Shown here: one piece after another, positions 41,288 through 50,251 of the stretch
Position numbering within the stretch: the first letter of the stretch is position 1
Layout: each line of letters begins with the position of its first letter
Source: CAZDQL01 sp964507325
GTDB taxonomy: Bacteria > Planctomycetota > UBA1135 > GCA-002686595
Length of the DNA stretch: 64,000 nt
Reading direction: 5' to 3'
NCBI GenBank assembly: GCA_964507325.1
Contig: CAZDQL010000030.1
Span: forward strand, 1-64,000
Notes under the pieces: generated by a model
The model's database searches: none
Told to the model about the DNA's origin: nothing
What the model saw: only the letters and a program-made list of their open reading frames with translations
Made by a program: the position numbers and the translations under genes

Positions 41288-43831
41288 ATGATCTTGTCCC
41301 CCGCCGCCCGCGGCGCGGGCTGGTGCTTCGTGGGGGCCGTGTCCTGGCTGGGTGCGGCCCCCACGCCGCTTTCCGCCGCGCCCCTCGCACTCGCCCCATC
41401 GCTCGCCACCCCCGCCCAGGACGACCACGAGTCCCTGCGCAAGCTGCTCAAGGAACGACGCTACGACGTCGCCCTCGAACGGGCGGACGAGCTGCTGACC
41501 TCGAATCCGGAGGATCCGGTGGCCCTCGGCCTGCGCGGGGAGGCTCTCTTGGGCCTCAAGCGGCTGGACGAGGCCGCCTTCGCCTTCGAGCAGGCCCTGG
41601 ACTGGTCGCGCGCCAGCGGTCAGGAGAAGACGCGCCACGTGCGCAACCTCGAGAAGGCGATCAAGAAGGCCGACCGCTTGGCGGGCCGCCGCATCGCCTT
41701 CTTCAACCGCGCCGCCAAGAAGCTGTCGGAGTCGGGGCGGGAGCTGCTCGGGGAGGGGGACCTGGCCCGCGGGGCGGCCTACCTGGAGCAGGTGGCCGAG
41801 GTGCTGTGGGGCGAGGAGCGCCGCGCAGCCCTGGCGGAGGCGGCGGAGGCACGGGCGGCCGAGGAGGAGGTCGACCTGGAAGCGGCCACGAGCGGCAAGC
41901 AGGGGCTCGCGGTCCACACCCACGAGTCGCTGCGCTACGTGGTCAAGGGCGAGCTCGAGCCGGAGCTCGTCGAGCTCGTGGCCGAGACGATGGACGACAT
42001 CTTCGAGAGCTACCGCCAGATCTACCTGGGCGGGGCGGAGCCTCCCGCCGGGTTCAAGAAGGCGACCATCCGCATCTACCCCACGTGGGACGAGATGGCC
42101 AAGCACTACTTCGGGGACACTCCCCCCTCGCCCGGCCTCGGCGGGTGGTGGTCCCCCGGCGAGAACACGGTGGTCTGCTACGACACGCGCGAGGGCGCCC
42201 GCGGGCTGGACGAGATGTTGGGGACCCTCTTCCACGAGGCGAGCCACCAGTTCATGACCTTCCTGGTGCGCGAGCACGGCGGATGGAGCCCCGCCTGGCT
42301 CAACGAGGGCACCGCCACCTTCTTCGAGGGTTCGCGGGCGATGAAGGACGGCTCGGTCCTCTGGCCCCAGGCGGCGGTCCAACGCCTGGGGAGCCTGACG
42401 ATGATGCTGCCGGGGGACAAGCCGGGGGTGAAGAAGGTCCTGGGCTTCACCGGAGCCGGCAGCTACCCGGCGGAGTACTACGCCTGGGGTTGGGGCCTGG
42501 TGTACTTCCTGATGGAGTACGAGGACCCGGCCACGCGCACCTTCCCCTACCGCCCGCTGTACGCCGAGTACCTGGAGGCGATCACGAGCCAGGGGCAGGA
42601 TCCCGTGGCGCTCTTCGAGAAGACCTTCCTGGGGGAGCGCTCTCCCCAGGATCACGCCGACCTGGCCGACTTCGACCGCGATTGGCGGCGCTGGATCGAC
42701 TCCCGGGTGCGCCCCCTCTACCTGGGGGACGCGCGTGAGGCGCGCCGGCTGGAGGCGATCGACGACGCCCTGAGGGCGGCGGACGCCGCTCGCGCGGGTC
42801 GTCTGGAGCAGTCGGAGGAGGTGCTCCTGGAGCGCGCCCTGGGGCACGTGCGCTTCCTGCGCGAGGAGGTGCTGCGCGCCCCCCGGGGCGAGCTGGCGCT
42901 GCGGGAGGTGGAGATCCTGGCCCGCTTGGGACTCGACGAGGAGGAGGCGGCCGCGATCGAGCGGGTGCTGGACCTCGACTACCGCGGGATCCACGAGCTC
43001 TCCGACGGCGACCGCGAGTCCCACGTGCGACGGCTGCGGGTGCTGGACAAGAAGAGCGCGGCCGCCCACACCGCCCGCGCACGGGCCAAGAACCTGCGCC
43101 GGGACGCCCTCGCGATCCTCGACGACTACGAAGCCCAGGAAGAGGAAGGCCAGGCGCGCCTCCTCTGTGCCTACACCTTCGCCGCACGGGCCGCCGCCCT
43201 CCTGGACGACCGGGAGGTGCTCCCCGCTCGGGCGGATCTCCTGCGCGTCCGCGCCGAGGAGGCGGGGCTGATGCGCGGCGCCAAGCGCAGCCTCTACGCC
43301 CCCGCCCGCTCCTGGGTCTCGATCTTCTCCGCCACCGACGAGGCCACCTTCCGCGTCAACCCGCTCGAGATCCGCGTCGGCGGAGTGGGCGGCAAGCACG
43401 CAGGGCGCATCTGTCAGGACCTGCCCCTGACCGGTGACTACACCATCTCGGGGACCCTGATCCGCGGCGGCAGCCTGGAGTTCGGCGCCTTCCACGGGAT
43501 CGTCTTCTCGGCCACCGCAGAGGAGTGGCTGACGGTGGGTCTCGACCACGCGGGCGAGCTGGAGCTGCGCTCCACCACCGCGCCGCCCGGCCGAGCGGTG
43601 ACCCACGACGTCCTGGACGGCGTGGATCTCGAGCCACCCCTCGCAGAGGGGGAGACGCCCCTGTTCACGGTGCGCGCCTTCGCCGAGGGTCGCCTCGAGG
43701 TGACCGTGGGCGAGCGGGAGGCGATCGAGTTCGAGCTGGACTACGAGCTCCCCGAGGTCGGCTACCCGGGGGTCTTCGTCCAGGGGGGCGAGGTGACCCT
43801 GCGCGAAGCCACCCTCGAAGTCTTCCTTTGA
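41288..43831 (+). CDS. Exported HEASH metalloprotein, TPR + gluzincin + jelly-roll (copy 1)
   Basis: An 847-residue exported protein. After a signal sequence (AGWCFVGAVSWLGAAPTPLSA) come TPR-like helices (YDVALERADELLTSNPEDPV), then a gluzincin-like catalytic core (DUF1570/peptidase-MA style) with HEASH at 316-320 and NEGTATFFEGS near 339-349, holding the second-glutamate region. A helical part follows, and the last 180 residues form a beta-rich, lectin-like domain (GDYTISGTLIRGGSLEFGAF). ATG 41288 lies 8 bases after the previous stop. It is paralogous to the next gene over the whole length. Substrate unknown. Confidence 0.82.
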   Translation: MILSPAARGAGWCFVGAVSWLGAAPTPLSAAPLALAPSLATPAQDDHESLRKLLKERRYDVALERADELLTSNPEDPVALGLRGEALLGLKRLDEAAFAFEQALDWSRASGQEKTRHVRNLEKAIKKADRLAGRRIAFFNRAAKKLSESGRELLGEGDLARGAAYLEQVAEVLWGEERRAALAEAAEARAAEEEVDLEAATSGKQGLAVHTHESLRYVVKGELEPELVELVAETMDDIFESYRQIYLGGAEPPAGFKKATIRIYPTWDEMAKHYFGDTPPSPGLGGWWSPGENTVVCYDTREGARGLDEMLGTLFHEASHQFMTFLVREHGGWSPAWLNEGTATFFEGSRAMKDGSVLWPQAAVQRLGSLTMMLPGDKPGVKKVLGFTGAGSYPAEYYAWGWGLVYFLMEYEDPATRTFPYRPLYAEYLEAITSQGQDPVALFEKTFLGERSPQDHADLADFDRDWRRWIDSRVRPLYLGDAREARRLEAIDDALRAADAARAGRLEQSEEVLLERALGHVRFLREEVLRAPRGELALREVEILARLGLDEEEAAAIERVLDLDYRGIHELSDGDRESHVRRLRVLDKKSAAAHTARARAKNLRRDALAILDDYEAQEEEGQARLLCAYTFAARAAALLDDREVLPARADLLRVRAEEAGLMRGAKRSLYAPARSWVSIFSATDEATFRVNPLEIRVGGVGGKHAGRICQDLPLTGDYTISGTLIRGGSLEFGAFHGIVFSATAEEWLTVGLDHAGELELRSTTAPPGRAVTHDVLDGVDLEPPLAEGETPLFTVRAFAEGRLEVTVGEREAIEFELDYELPEVGYPGVFVQGGEVTLREATLEVFL

Positions 43832-43845
43832 CAGCGCCGCGACCG

Positions 43846-46335
43846 ATGGGATCCCCCACCGCCCTCCTGCTGGGCCTCTTCACCGTGCTGGCGGTGCCGG
43901 AGTCGGTCCGAGCCGCCGACGAGATCCACGACCGCGCCCGCGAGCTGCTCGCGGAGGAGGAGTGGAGCGCCGCCAGCGTGCTGCTCGCGGAACACCTGGA
44001 CCGCCAAGCCGGTGACGCGGCGGCGGCGGAGCTCTACGCCAGCGCCCTCTGCGAGCTGGAGCGCGAGGACGAGGCCGCGCACTGGCTGGCCCACGCCTGG
44101 CGCACCCACACCCGTGCCGGCGCGCGCCGGGACGCGAACCGCGCCTGGAAGGCGCTCTGCAAGGCCGATCCGCTGGCGGGCAAGGCCGCCCGGCTCTTGG
44201 AGGGGATGGTGCGCGATCTCTCCCGGGCGGGGGAGAAGCTCGAGGAGAGCGCTCAGGAGGAGCGCGCCCTCGAGGTCTACCTGCGCATCCGCCCGCTGGC
44301 CTCGGGGAAGGCGCTCACCGCGATCGAGAAGGCGATCGACCGCATCACCTCCAGGGATGCGGTGGTGGACCTGGACGCCGCCGGCGAGGGGGCCGAGGGG
44401 GCGGGGTCCTGGCCCCTGGTGAACCTCGATACCGAGCACTACCGCCTGGCCTGCAACCTCGAGCCGGAGGTGGTCGACCTCCTGGCCGTGACGGTCGAGG
44501 ACATCTTCGACGCCTACGTGGAGATCTACTTCGGCACCCGCGGCAAGGGCGCGCCCAGCACCCGACCGAAGATCCGCATCTACGGCACGTGGGAGGACAT
44601 GGCCGCCAACTACTACGGGGGCGAGCCCTCCCCCGGAGTGCAGGGCTGGTGGTCAGCGGGGTCGCAGGAGATCCACACCTACGACGCGCGCTCGAGGGGA
44701 GGCTCCCTCGACTCCACCCTGCTGACCCTCTTCCACGAGGCCAGTCACCAGTTCATGTCGACCTTCGCCACCGGGGGAGGCGTGTCGACCTGGATGAACG
44801 AGGGCACCGCGTGCTTCTTCGAGGGGGCCACCGCGATGGCGGACGGGCGCGTGCTCTGGCCGAGCGCCGCCGAGGGGCGCCTGCGGGCGCTGGCGGCGGA
44901 TCTCAAGTCCGAACCGCGCCGGGGGCCGAGCATCGAGGCGCTGCTCGTCTACCCGGGTCCCGGCTCCTATCCGGGGGGCTTCTACGCTCACGGCTGGGGG
45001 CTGGTCTTCTTCCTCCAGCAGTGGGAGCACCCGGAGACCCTGGAGTACTCCTACCGGCCCCTCTACCGCGACTACCTCGAGCGAGCGGTGGGAGCGTCGC
45101 AGGAGGGGCTCGAGCTCTTCGAAGAGGTGATGCTGGGGCGGGAATCGCCCCTCGGTCACGAGCACCTGGCACAGTTCGCTCGCGACTGGGAGGCGTGGAT
45201 CCTGGAGGAGGTCCTGCCCCTCTACTCCGGCACCCCGGCCCAGCGGCGGGAGCTGCGCAGCGCCCGCGCCCAACGCTATCTGAGCGCCGCGGACGCGACC
45301 GCGGGTAGCGGGCGGCGTGCGAGGGCCGCCGAGGAGGGCCTGCTCCTGCGCGCCCTGGGGGAGCTGGAGCTGATCCGTACGGAGATCGACGGCGACGAGC
45401 CGCGCCGGGACGTCCTGGAGCCCCTGGCCGACCTGCTCGAGCGCCTGGACCGCGACAAGGCCGCCGCGGCGATGCTCGAGCAACTGCTCGATCTCGCCGA
45501 CGACGGGCGGATCGAGGTGACCGAGGAGGAGTACGCCGCCTTCGAGAAGAGCCTCTCGACGCTCGACCGCGGCAACTACGCCCTGCGCGGAATCCGGTCG
45601 CGGGCCAAGTCGCACAGCCGTCGCCTGGCGGCGCTGGTCGACGAGTACGTCGAGAAGGAACCAGAGCTCGTCCTGCGCGCGTACACCCTGGCCTGGGCGG
45701 CCGCCGAGGCGCTGGAGGACAAGGGTGCCCTCGCGGAGCGCGCCGCGAGCCTCAGGGACCAGGCGCGCGCCGCGGGCCGCCTCCTCGGTCGAGTGGAGGC
45801 CGTGGGGGGCTCCCGCTCCGGGTGGAAGACGATCTTCACCAGTCCGCCGGACGAGTTCACGGTCGGGAGCGACGGGGTGCGGCTGGAGACGGTACGCCCC
45901 TCGGGGATGATCGACGGCAGCGTGCGCATCCACGGGGAGTACGAGGTGCGCGGCCGCCTGCTGGTCGGGGAGCAGCGGCGCATGGGGAGCGCCTCCGGTT
46001 TGGTCGTCGCCGGTACGCCGACCACCGACTGGCTGGTGGTGGGGTTCGACGACGAGGGGGAGCTGGGGATCTGGGCGGTGAGGGGAGGAAACGGACAGAG
46101 CGCCCGGGTGCGGCTGATCGAGACGGTCTTCCTCGACGAGCCGGTGCCCCCCGGGGAGGCGGTGCTCTTGGCGGTGCGGGTGGAGACGGACGGCGGCCTG
46201 ACGGTGCGCGTCGGCGACCAGGAGCCGCTGGAGGCGGAGAGCGGGATCGAGCTCCCCCCCTGGACCCACGTGGGGGTCTTCGCCCGGGACGCGGAGGTCG
46301 AGGTGGAGGGGCTGGTGGTGGAGGTCGTGTCCTGA
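43846..46335 (+). CDS. Exported HEASH metalloprotein (copy 2, tandem paralogue)
   Basis: An 829-residue paralogue of the preceding gene with the same order: signal peptide (TALLLGLFTVLAVPESVRAA), TPR-like helices, HEASH at 297-301 with NEGTACFFEGA near 318, a helical middle and a beta-rich C-terminal domain (GEYEVRGRLLVGEQRR). Shared blocks include IRIYGTWEDMAANYYG against IRIYPTWDEMAKHYFG and FYAHGWGLVFFL against YYAWGWGLVYFL. The ATG 43846 is preferred; an in-frame TTG at 43828 would overlap the previous stop. Divergence is high, so the duplication is old. Confidence 0.82.
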   Translation: MGSPTALLLGLFTVLAVPESVRAADEIHDRARELLAEEEWSAASVLLAEHLDRQAGDAAAAELYASALCELEREDEAAHWLAHAWRTHTRAGARRDANRAWKALCKADPLAGKAARLLEGMVRDLSRAGEKLEESAQEERALEVYLRIRPLASGKALTAIEKAIDRITSRDAVVDLDAAGEGAEGAGSWPLVNLDTEHYRLACNLEPEVVDLLAVTVEDIFDAYVEIYFGTRGKGAPSTRPKIRIYGTWEDMAANYYGGEPSPGVQGWWSAGSQEIHTYDARSRGGSLDSTLLTLFHEASHQFMSTFATGGGVSTWMNEGTACFFEGATAMADGRVLWPSAAEGRLRALAADLKSEPRRGPSIEALLVYPGPGSYPGGFYAHGWGLVFFLQQWEHPETLEYSYRPLYRDYLERAVGASQEGLELFEEVMLGRESPLGHEHLAQFARDWEAWILEEVLPLYSGTPAQRRELRSARAQRYLSAADATAGSGRRARAAEEGLLLRALGELELIRTEIDGDEPRRDVLEPLADLLERLDRDKAAAAMLEQLLDLADDGRIEVTEEEYAAFEKSLSTLDRGNYALRGIRSRAKSHSRRLAALVDEYVEKEPELVLRAYTLAWAAAEALEDKGALAERAASLRDQARAAGRLLGRVEAVGGSRSGWKTIFTSPPDEFTVGSDGVRLETVRPSGMIDGSVRIHGEYEVRGRLLVGEQRRMGSASGLVVAGTPTTDWLVVGFDDEGELGIWAVRGGNGQSARVRLIETVFLDEPVPPGEAVLLAVRVETDGGLTVRVGDQEPLEAESGIELPPWTHVGVFARDAEVEVEGLVVEVVS

Positions 46336-46350
46336 GCTGACCGCGAGCGA

Positions 46351-47778
46351 CTACGCCAGCGCTTCGATCGCCTCCAGCAGCGCCTCGTGGTCCGCGGGCG
46401 TGGCGAGCGGGTTGTTGGCCACCAGTCGCAGGGTGGCGGCGCCCTCCAGGGTGGCGTAGTTCATGAGGAAGCGTCCCTCCCGCGTCAACCGCTCGCGGAT
46501 GCGGATCGTCGCCTCGTGCTCACGCCGGGTGCGCTCCACGCCCACGGCATGCCGTTCGCCGGGGGGCAGGTAGCGGAAGCAGACGTTCGCCCCCTGGGGC
46601 TCGCGCACCAGGTGGAAGCCATCCCGCGCCACGACCAGGTCGCGGAAGCCCGCCGCCAGCTCGAAGAGCCGGTCGATGCGGCGGCTGTAGCCCTCGTCGC
46701 CGGTCACCTGCCAGGCGAGCCACAGCTTGAGCGCGTCCACGTGCCGGCCGCACTGCAGCGACATGTCCCCCAGGTCCCACGAGGCGTCCTCCCCCTCGTG
46801 GAAGAGGTAGTCGGCGTTCATCCCGTGGGTCGCCTCCAGCCGCCCGCGCTTGCGCATCAGGGTCGCGCAGCACGCCAGCGGCACCCCCATCATCTTGTGC
46901 GGGTTCCAGGCCACCGAGTCGGCGCGCTCGATCCCCGCCAGGAGGTGGCGGTGCCGCTCCGAGAAGAGCACCGACCCGCCGTAGGAGGCGTCCACGTGCA
47001 ACCACATCCCGTGCCGGCGCGCGATCTCCGTGATCGGCTCGATCGGATCGAAGGCGCCCGCCACCGTCGTGCCCGCGGTGGCCGCCACCAGGAAGGGGTG
47101 GCGCCCCTCTTTGAGGGCGGTCTCGATGGCGCGCTCGAGCGCCTCCGGTCTCATGCGCCCCACTTCGTCGGTCTCCACCTCCCAGGCGGCGTCCATCCCC
47201 ATCCCCCCCACCGCGGCGGCGCGCCGCAGGGAGTAGTGGGACTCGCTCGAGGTCAGGAGCAGGGGGCGATCCTCCGACTTCAGCCCCTCGACCTTGGCGT
47301 GCGGGAAGGCCCAGTGGCGCGCGGCGAGCACCGCCATCAGGTTCGAGATGCTGCCCCCCGGAGCGAAGAGCCCCTCTCCCGCCTCGAAGCCCACCATGCG
47401 ACACAGCTTCGCGATCAGCTCCACCTCCATCAGCGTCGCCACCGGCGCCGCCTCGTAGGTGTACATGGAGGTGTTGATCAGGGCCGAGAGCCACTCCCCC
47501 ACCACCGCCGGAGGGGAGATTCCCCCGAAGAGCTGGTTCATGAAGCGCGGATGGCCGGTGCGCACGCTGTAGTCGAGGATGGCCCGCATATCCCGTTCGA
47601 GACTCTCGACGGGACGGCCGCGGGTGGGCAGGGAGAGCTCCAGGATGCGCGCGAGCTCCTCGGGTGTATGGGGGTGGGTGACGGTTTGGTCCGGATCGGC
47701 GAGGGTCTCGACGTACTCGCCGGCCAGGCGCGCGACCTGCTCGAACAACTCCGGGGCGCCGTCGATCGGGGAGCTCAT
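46351..47778 (-). CDS. PLP-dependent amino-acid decarboxylase (group II)
   Basis: Group II decarboxylase related to glutamate, cysteine-sulfinate and aromatic amino-acid decarboxylases. The 475-residue protein has HPRFMNQLFGG, the cofactor blocks SESHYSLRRAAAVGG and WLHVDASYGGSVLFS, and the PLP lysine K295 in SVAWNPHKMMGVPLACC. HKMMGVPLxC is typical of the glutamate/cysteine-sulfinate branch. The substrate cannot be decided from motifs. The ATG at 47776-47778 is preferred over a TTG two codons upstream. It is convergent with the HEASH gene and followed upstream by pcp on the same strand. Confidence 0.88.
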   Translation of the reverse strand: MSSPIDGAPELFEQVARLAGEYVETLADPDQTVTHPHTPEELARILELSLPTRGRPVESLERDMRAILDYSVRTGHPRFMNQLFGGISPPAVVGEWLSALINTSMYTYEAAPVATLMEVELIAKLCRMVGFEAGEGLFAPGGSISNLMAVLAARHWAFPHAKVEGLKSEDRPLLLTSSESHYSLRRAAAVGGMGMDAAWEVETDEVGRMRPEALERAIETALKEGRHPFLVAATAGTTVAGAFDPIEPITEIARRHGMWLHVDASYGGSVLFSERHRHLLAGIERADSVAWNPHKMMGVPLACCATLMRKRGRLEATHGMNADYLFHEGEDASWDLGDMSLQCGRHVDALKLWLAWQVTGDEGYSRRIDRLFELAAGFRDLVVARDGFHLVREPQGANVCFRYLPPGERHAVGVERTRREHEATIRIRERLTREGRFLMNYATLEGAATLRLVANNPLATPADHEALLEAIEALA

Positions 47779-47830
47779 GGCCAAGAGGGTAGCGCCTCCA
47801 CGCGCGGGGCACCGCCGGGCCCCCTCGCAT

Positions 47831-48430
47831 TCAGCCCCGATCCCCGAGCTCCCCCCGCAACGCTTCCAGCAGGGCCCCGACCGCCGCCACCTGCCCCTGG
47901 ACCTCGACCGTATCCAGGGGCGGCAGGTGCAGGAAGAGCCCCGGGCAGTCCAGCTCGGCGGCGCGCTCCAGCACGTGGCGGTAGATCCGCTCGCAGACGT
48001 AGCCCCCGGCGTCGTCGGAGACCACCACCGGCGCGGCCAGGTCCCGCTCGGCGAGGGCCCGGGCCAGGCGCTCGAGGTCGAGGCCCGTGACCAGCTCGGC
48101 CTCCCCGCGATCGGAAGCCTGGAGAGCGGGGCTCCAGCATTCCCCGTCGTTGTCCGGACGTTGGCTGGAGAGGGCCGCGCGCGCCCGGCGCTCGAGGCGG
48201 AAGGTCGCTCCGGGGTGCACGCCGGTGGCGAGCAGGATCGCCGGCCTCCTCGGTCGCAGACCTTCGAGGGCCACCTCCCAGGCCGTGGTGCAGCCGCGGA
48301 AGGTCACCGGCAACTCGACTCCGACGACCCCATCGGCCCCGTCCAGCGCTCGGGCGACCGCACCGCTGGGATTGTGCTCGACGCCCTCGAAGGTGCCGAA
48401 TCCGGAGAGCAGGACCAGGGGCGCTTCCAC
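47831..48430 (-). CDS. pcp: Pyroglutamyl-peptidase I-like cysteine peptidase (C15)
   Basis: Removes N-terminal pyroglutamate from peptides. The 199-residue protein has SGFGTFEGVEHNPSGAV at the N-terminus, E80 (TFRLERRA), C146 (DDAGGYVCERIYRHVLE) and H168 (LFLHLPPLD), which correspond to the Glu-Cys-His catalytic set of family C15. It is slightly shorter than B. subtilis or E. coli-type Pcp, and the VGVHPGA/IE region is changed to ATGVHPGATF, but all catalytic residues are present. Divergent from atuA across an 85-base gap with a palindrome. Confidence 0.86.
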   Translation of the reverse strand: MEAPLVLLSGFGTFEGVEHNPSGAVARALDGADGVVGVELPVTFRGCTTAWEVALEGLRPRRPAILLATGVHPGATFRLERRARAALSSQRPDNDGECWSPALQASDRGEAELVTGLDLERLARALAERDLAAPVVVSDDAGGYVCERIYRHVLERAAELDCPGLFLHLPPLDTVEVQGQVAAVGALLEALRGELGDRG

Positions 48431-48470
48431 GGGCCCATTCTAGTCGTGTGAACCCCCCTGTGGCTCGCTG

Positions 48471-48494
48471 GGGCGGACACTACACTGTCCGCCC
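48471..48494. promoter_or_regulatory. Palindrome between pcp and atuA
   Basis: GGGCGGACA (48471-48479) and TGTCCGCCC (48486-48494) form a 9-bp perfect inverted repeat around CTACAC. TACACT at 48481-48486 could be a -10 element for atuA, so the repeat would straddle it like an operator. It could also fold as a hairpin in the leader 21 bases before the atuA start. Confidence 0.4.
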
Positions 48495-48515
48495 GCTTCC
48501 GCCTGAGCTTCCTAC

Positions 48516-49883
48516 ATGAAGGACACGGTCCGCATCGCCAACGGTCAGGGTTTCTGGGGTGATTCGATCCTCGGCCCGATCCGTCTCTTGCGCGAGGGCC
48601 CTCTCGACTACCTGACCCTCGACTACCTGGCCGAGGTGACGATGAGCATCATGCAGAAGCTCCGCTCACGCGACCCCAGGCGGGGCTACGCGACCGACTT
48701 CGTGCAGCTCGTCGAGCGCGTCGCCCCGGAGCTGGTCGAGCGCGACGTGCGGGTGGTGGCCAACGCCGGTGGGGTCAACCCCCACGCCTGCAAGGACGCC
48801 GTCCTGGAGGCCCTGCGCCGGCGCGGCCTGGAGGGCGTGCAGGTGGCGGTGGTCGAGGGGGACGACATCCTCGAAGAGCTCGACGAGCTCTGCGCAGCGG
48901 GGGAGACCTTCACGAACTTGGACACCGGCGAGCCGCTGTCCACGGTGCGCGAGCGCGTGACCAGCGCCAACGTCTACCTGGGCGCCTTCCCCATCGCCGA
49001 GGCCCTGGACCGCGGGGCGCGCATCGTGATCACCGGCCGCGGGACCGACCCGGGGCTGGTGCTGGGCCCCATGATCCACGAGTTCGGCTGGGGGGAGCGG
49101 GACTGGGACCGACTGGCGGCGGGGACCGTGGCGGGGCACGTCGTCGAGTGCGGCGCCCAGTGCTCGGGGGGCAACTTCACCGATTGGCGCACGGTCCCGG
49201 ACCTGGCGATGATCGGCTACCCGATCATCGAGGCGCGGCCGACGGGGGAGTTCGACGTCACCAAGCACCAAGAGACCGGGGGGATGATCTCCCGGGACAC
49301 GGTGGTGCACCAGTTGGCCTACGAGATGGGCGATCCCGCGGCCTACGTCACCCCCGACGTGGTGGCGGACTTCACCAGCTTCGAGATCAGCGACCTGGGC
49401 GGCGACCGCGTGCGCATCCAGGGGGTGCGCGGGGCTCCCGCCACCGACACCTACAAGGTGTCGCTGAGCTACCTGGAGGGCTGGAAGGCCGCCGGTCAGC
49501 TCACCGTCTCCGGTCCCGACGCCCGCGCCAAGGCGCAGCTGTGCGCGGAGATCGTCTGGCGCCGTCTGGCCTACGACGGCTGCGAGTACGGCGAGGAAGA
49601 ACGGCTGGTGGAGTTGATCGGGGCCAACGTCTGCCACACCGGCATCGCCACACCGGAGGCTGGGGAGGCGAGTGAGGTGGTCCTGCGCATGGGGGTCAAG
49701 GGGAATGACCGGGCCAAGATCGAACGCTTCGGATCCGAGCTCGTCCCGCTGGTAACCTCTGGCCCGCCGGGGGTCACCGGCTTCGCCGGCGGGCGCCCCA
49801 AGGCGACCGAGATCATCGGCTTCTGGCCCGCGCTGGTCTCCAAGTCGCTCATCACGCCGCGCGTCTCCGTCTTCTGCGCCTGA
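48516..49883 (+). CDS. AtuA-family (DUF1446) protein
   Basis: Member of the AtuA/DUF1446 family; AtuA takes part in acyclic terpene (citronellol/geranyl) breakdown in Pseudomonas, but most homologues are uncharacterised. The 455-residue protein has RIANGQGFWGDS at the start, NAGGVNPHACKDAV, ARIVITGRGTDPGLVLGPMI and GAQCSGGNFTDWRTVP as family blocks. The C-terminal ferredoxin-like domain that is often fused to AtuA is encoded by the next gene instead. No other terpene genes are near; pta follows, so a link to acyl-CoA or acetyl phosphate metabolism is only guessed. Confidence 0.88.
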   Translation: MKDTVRIANGQGFWGDSILGPIRLLREGPLDYLTLDYLAEVTMSIMQKLRSRDPRRGYATDFVQLVERVAPELVERDVRVVANAGGVNPHACKDAVLEALRRRGLEGVQVAVVEGDDILEELDELCAAGETFTNLDTGEPLSTVRERVTSANVYLGAFPIAEALDRGARIVITGRGTDPGLVLGPMIHEFGWGERDWDRLAAGTVAGHVVECGAQCSGGNFTDWRTVPDLAMIGYPIIEARPTGEFDVTKHQETGGMISRDTVVHQLAYEMGDPAAYVTPDVVADFTSFEISDLGGDRVRIQGVRGAPATDTYKVSLSYLEGWKAAGQLTVSGPDARAKAQLCAEIVWRRLAYDGCEYGEEERLVELIGANVCHTGIATPEAGEASEVVLRMGVKGNDRAKIERFGSELVPLVTSGPPGVTGFAGGRPKATEIIGFWPALVSKSLITPRVSVFCA

Positions 49884-49888
49884 CTCTC

Positions 49889-50251
49889 ATGCCGCTGGTT
49901 CCCCTCTCACGCATCGCCATGGCGCGCTCGGGTGACAAGGGCGAGGGCTCGAACGCGGCGGTGATCGCCCGCTCCGAGGAGGCCTACGCCTTCCTCGCGG
50001 AGGCGCTCACCACCGAAGTCGTCCGCGCCCACCTCGCGGGACTGAACCGCGGCGGAGTGGAGCGCCACGCGGCCCCCAACCTGCGCGTCCTGAACTTCCT
50101 GCTCGAGGACAGCCTGGGGGGCGGGGGCTCCGCCTCCCTCAAGACCGACGCTCAAGGCAAGACCCACGGGCTCGCCCTGCTGCGCCTCGAGCTCGAGGTC
50201 CCGCGAGCGATCCTCGACGCCACCCCTGAACCGAATCGAGAGCACCGATGA
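49889..50251 (+). CDS. AtuA-associated small domain protein
   Basis: A 120-residue protein whose start (VPLSRIAMARSGDKGEGSNA) and middle (LRVLNFLLEDSLGGGGSASL) match the C-terminal ferredoxin-fold domain found in long AtuA proteins. It follows the AtuA-family gene by 5 bases and overlaps pta by 4 (ATGA). The two proteins very likely assemble into the same complex that is a single chain elsewhere. Function follows that of its partner and is unknown in this organism. Confidence 0.85.
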   Translation: MPLVPLSRIAMARSGDKGEGSNAAVIARSEEAYAFLAEALTTEVVRAHLAGLNRGGVERHAAPNLRVLNFLLEDSLGGGGSASLKTDAQGKTHGLALLRLELEVPRAILDATPEPNREHR

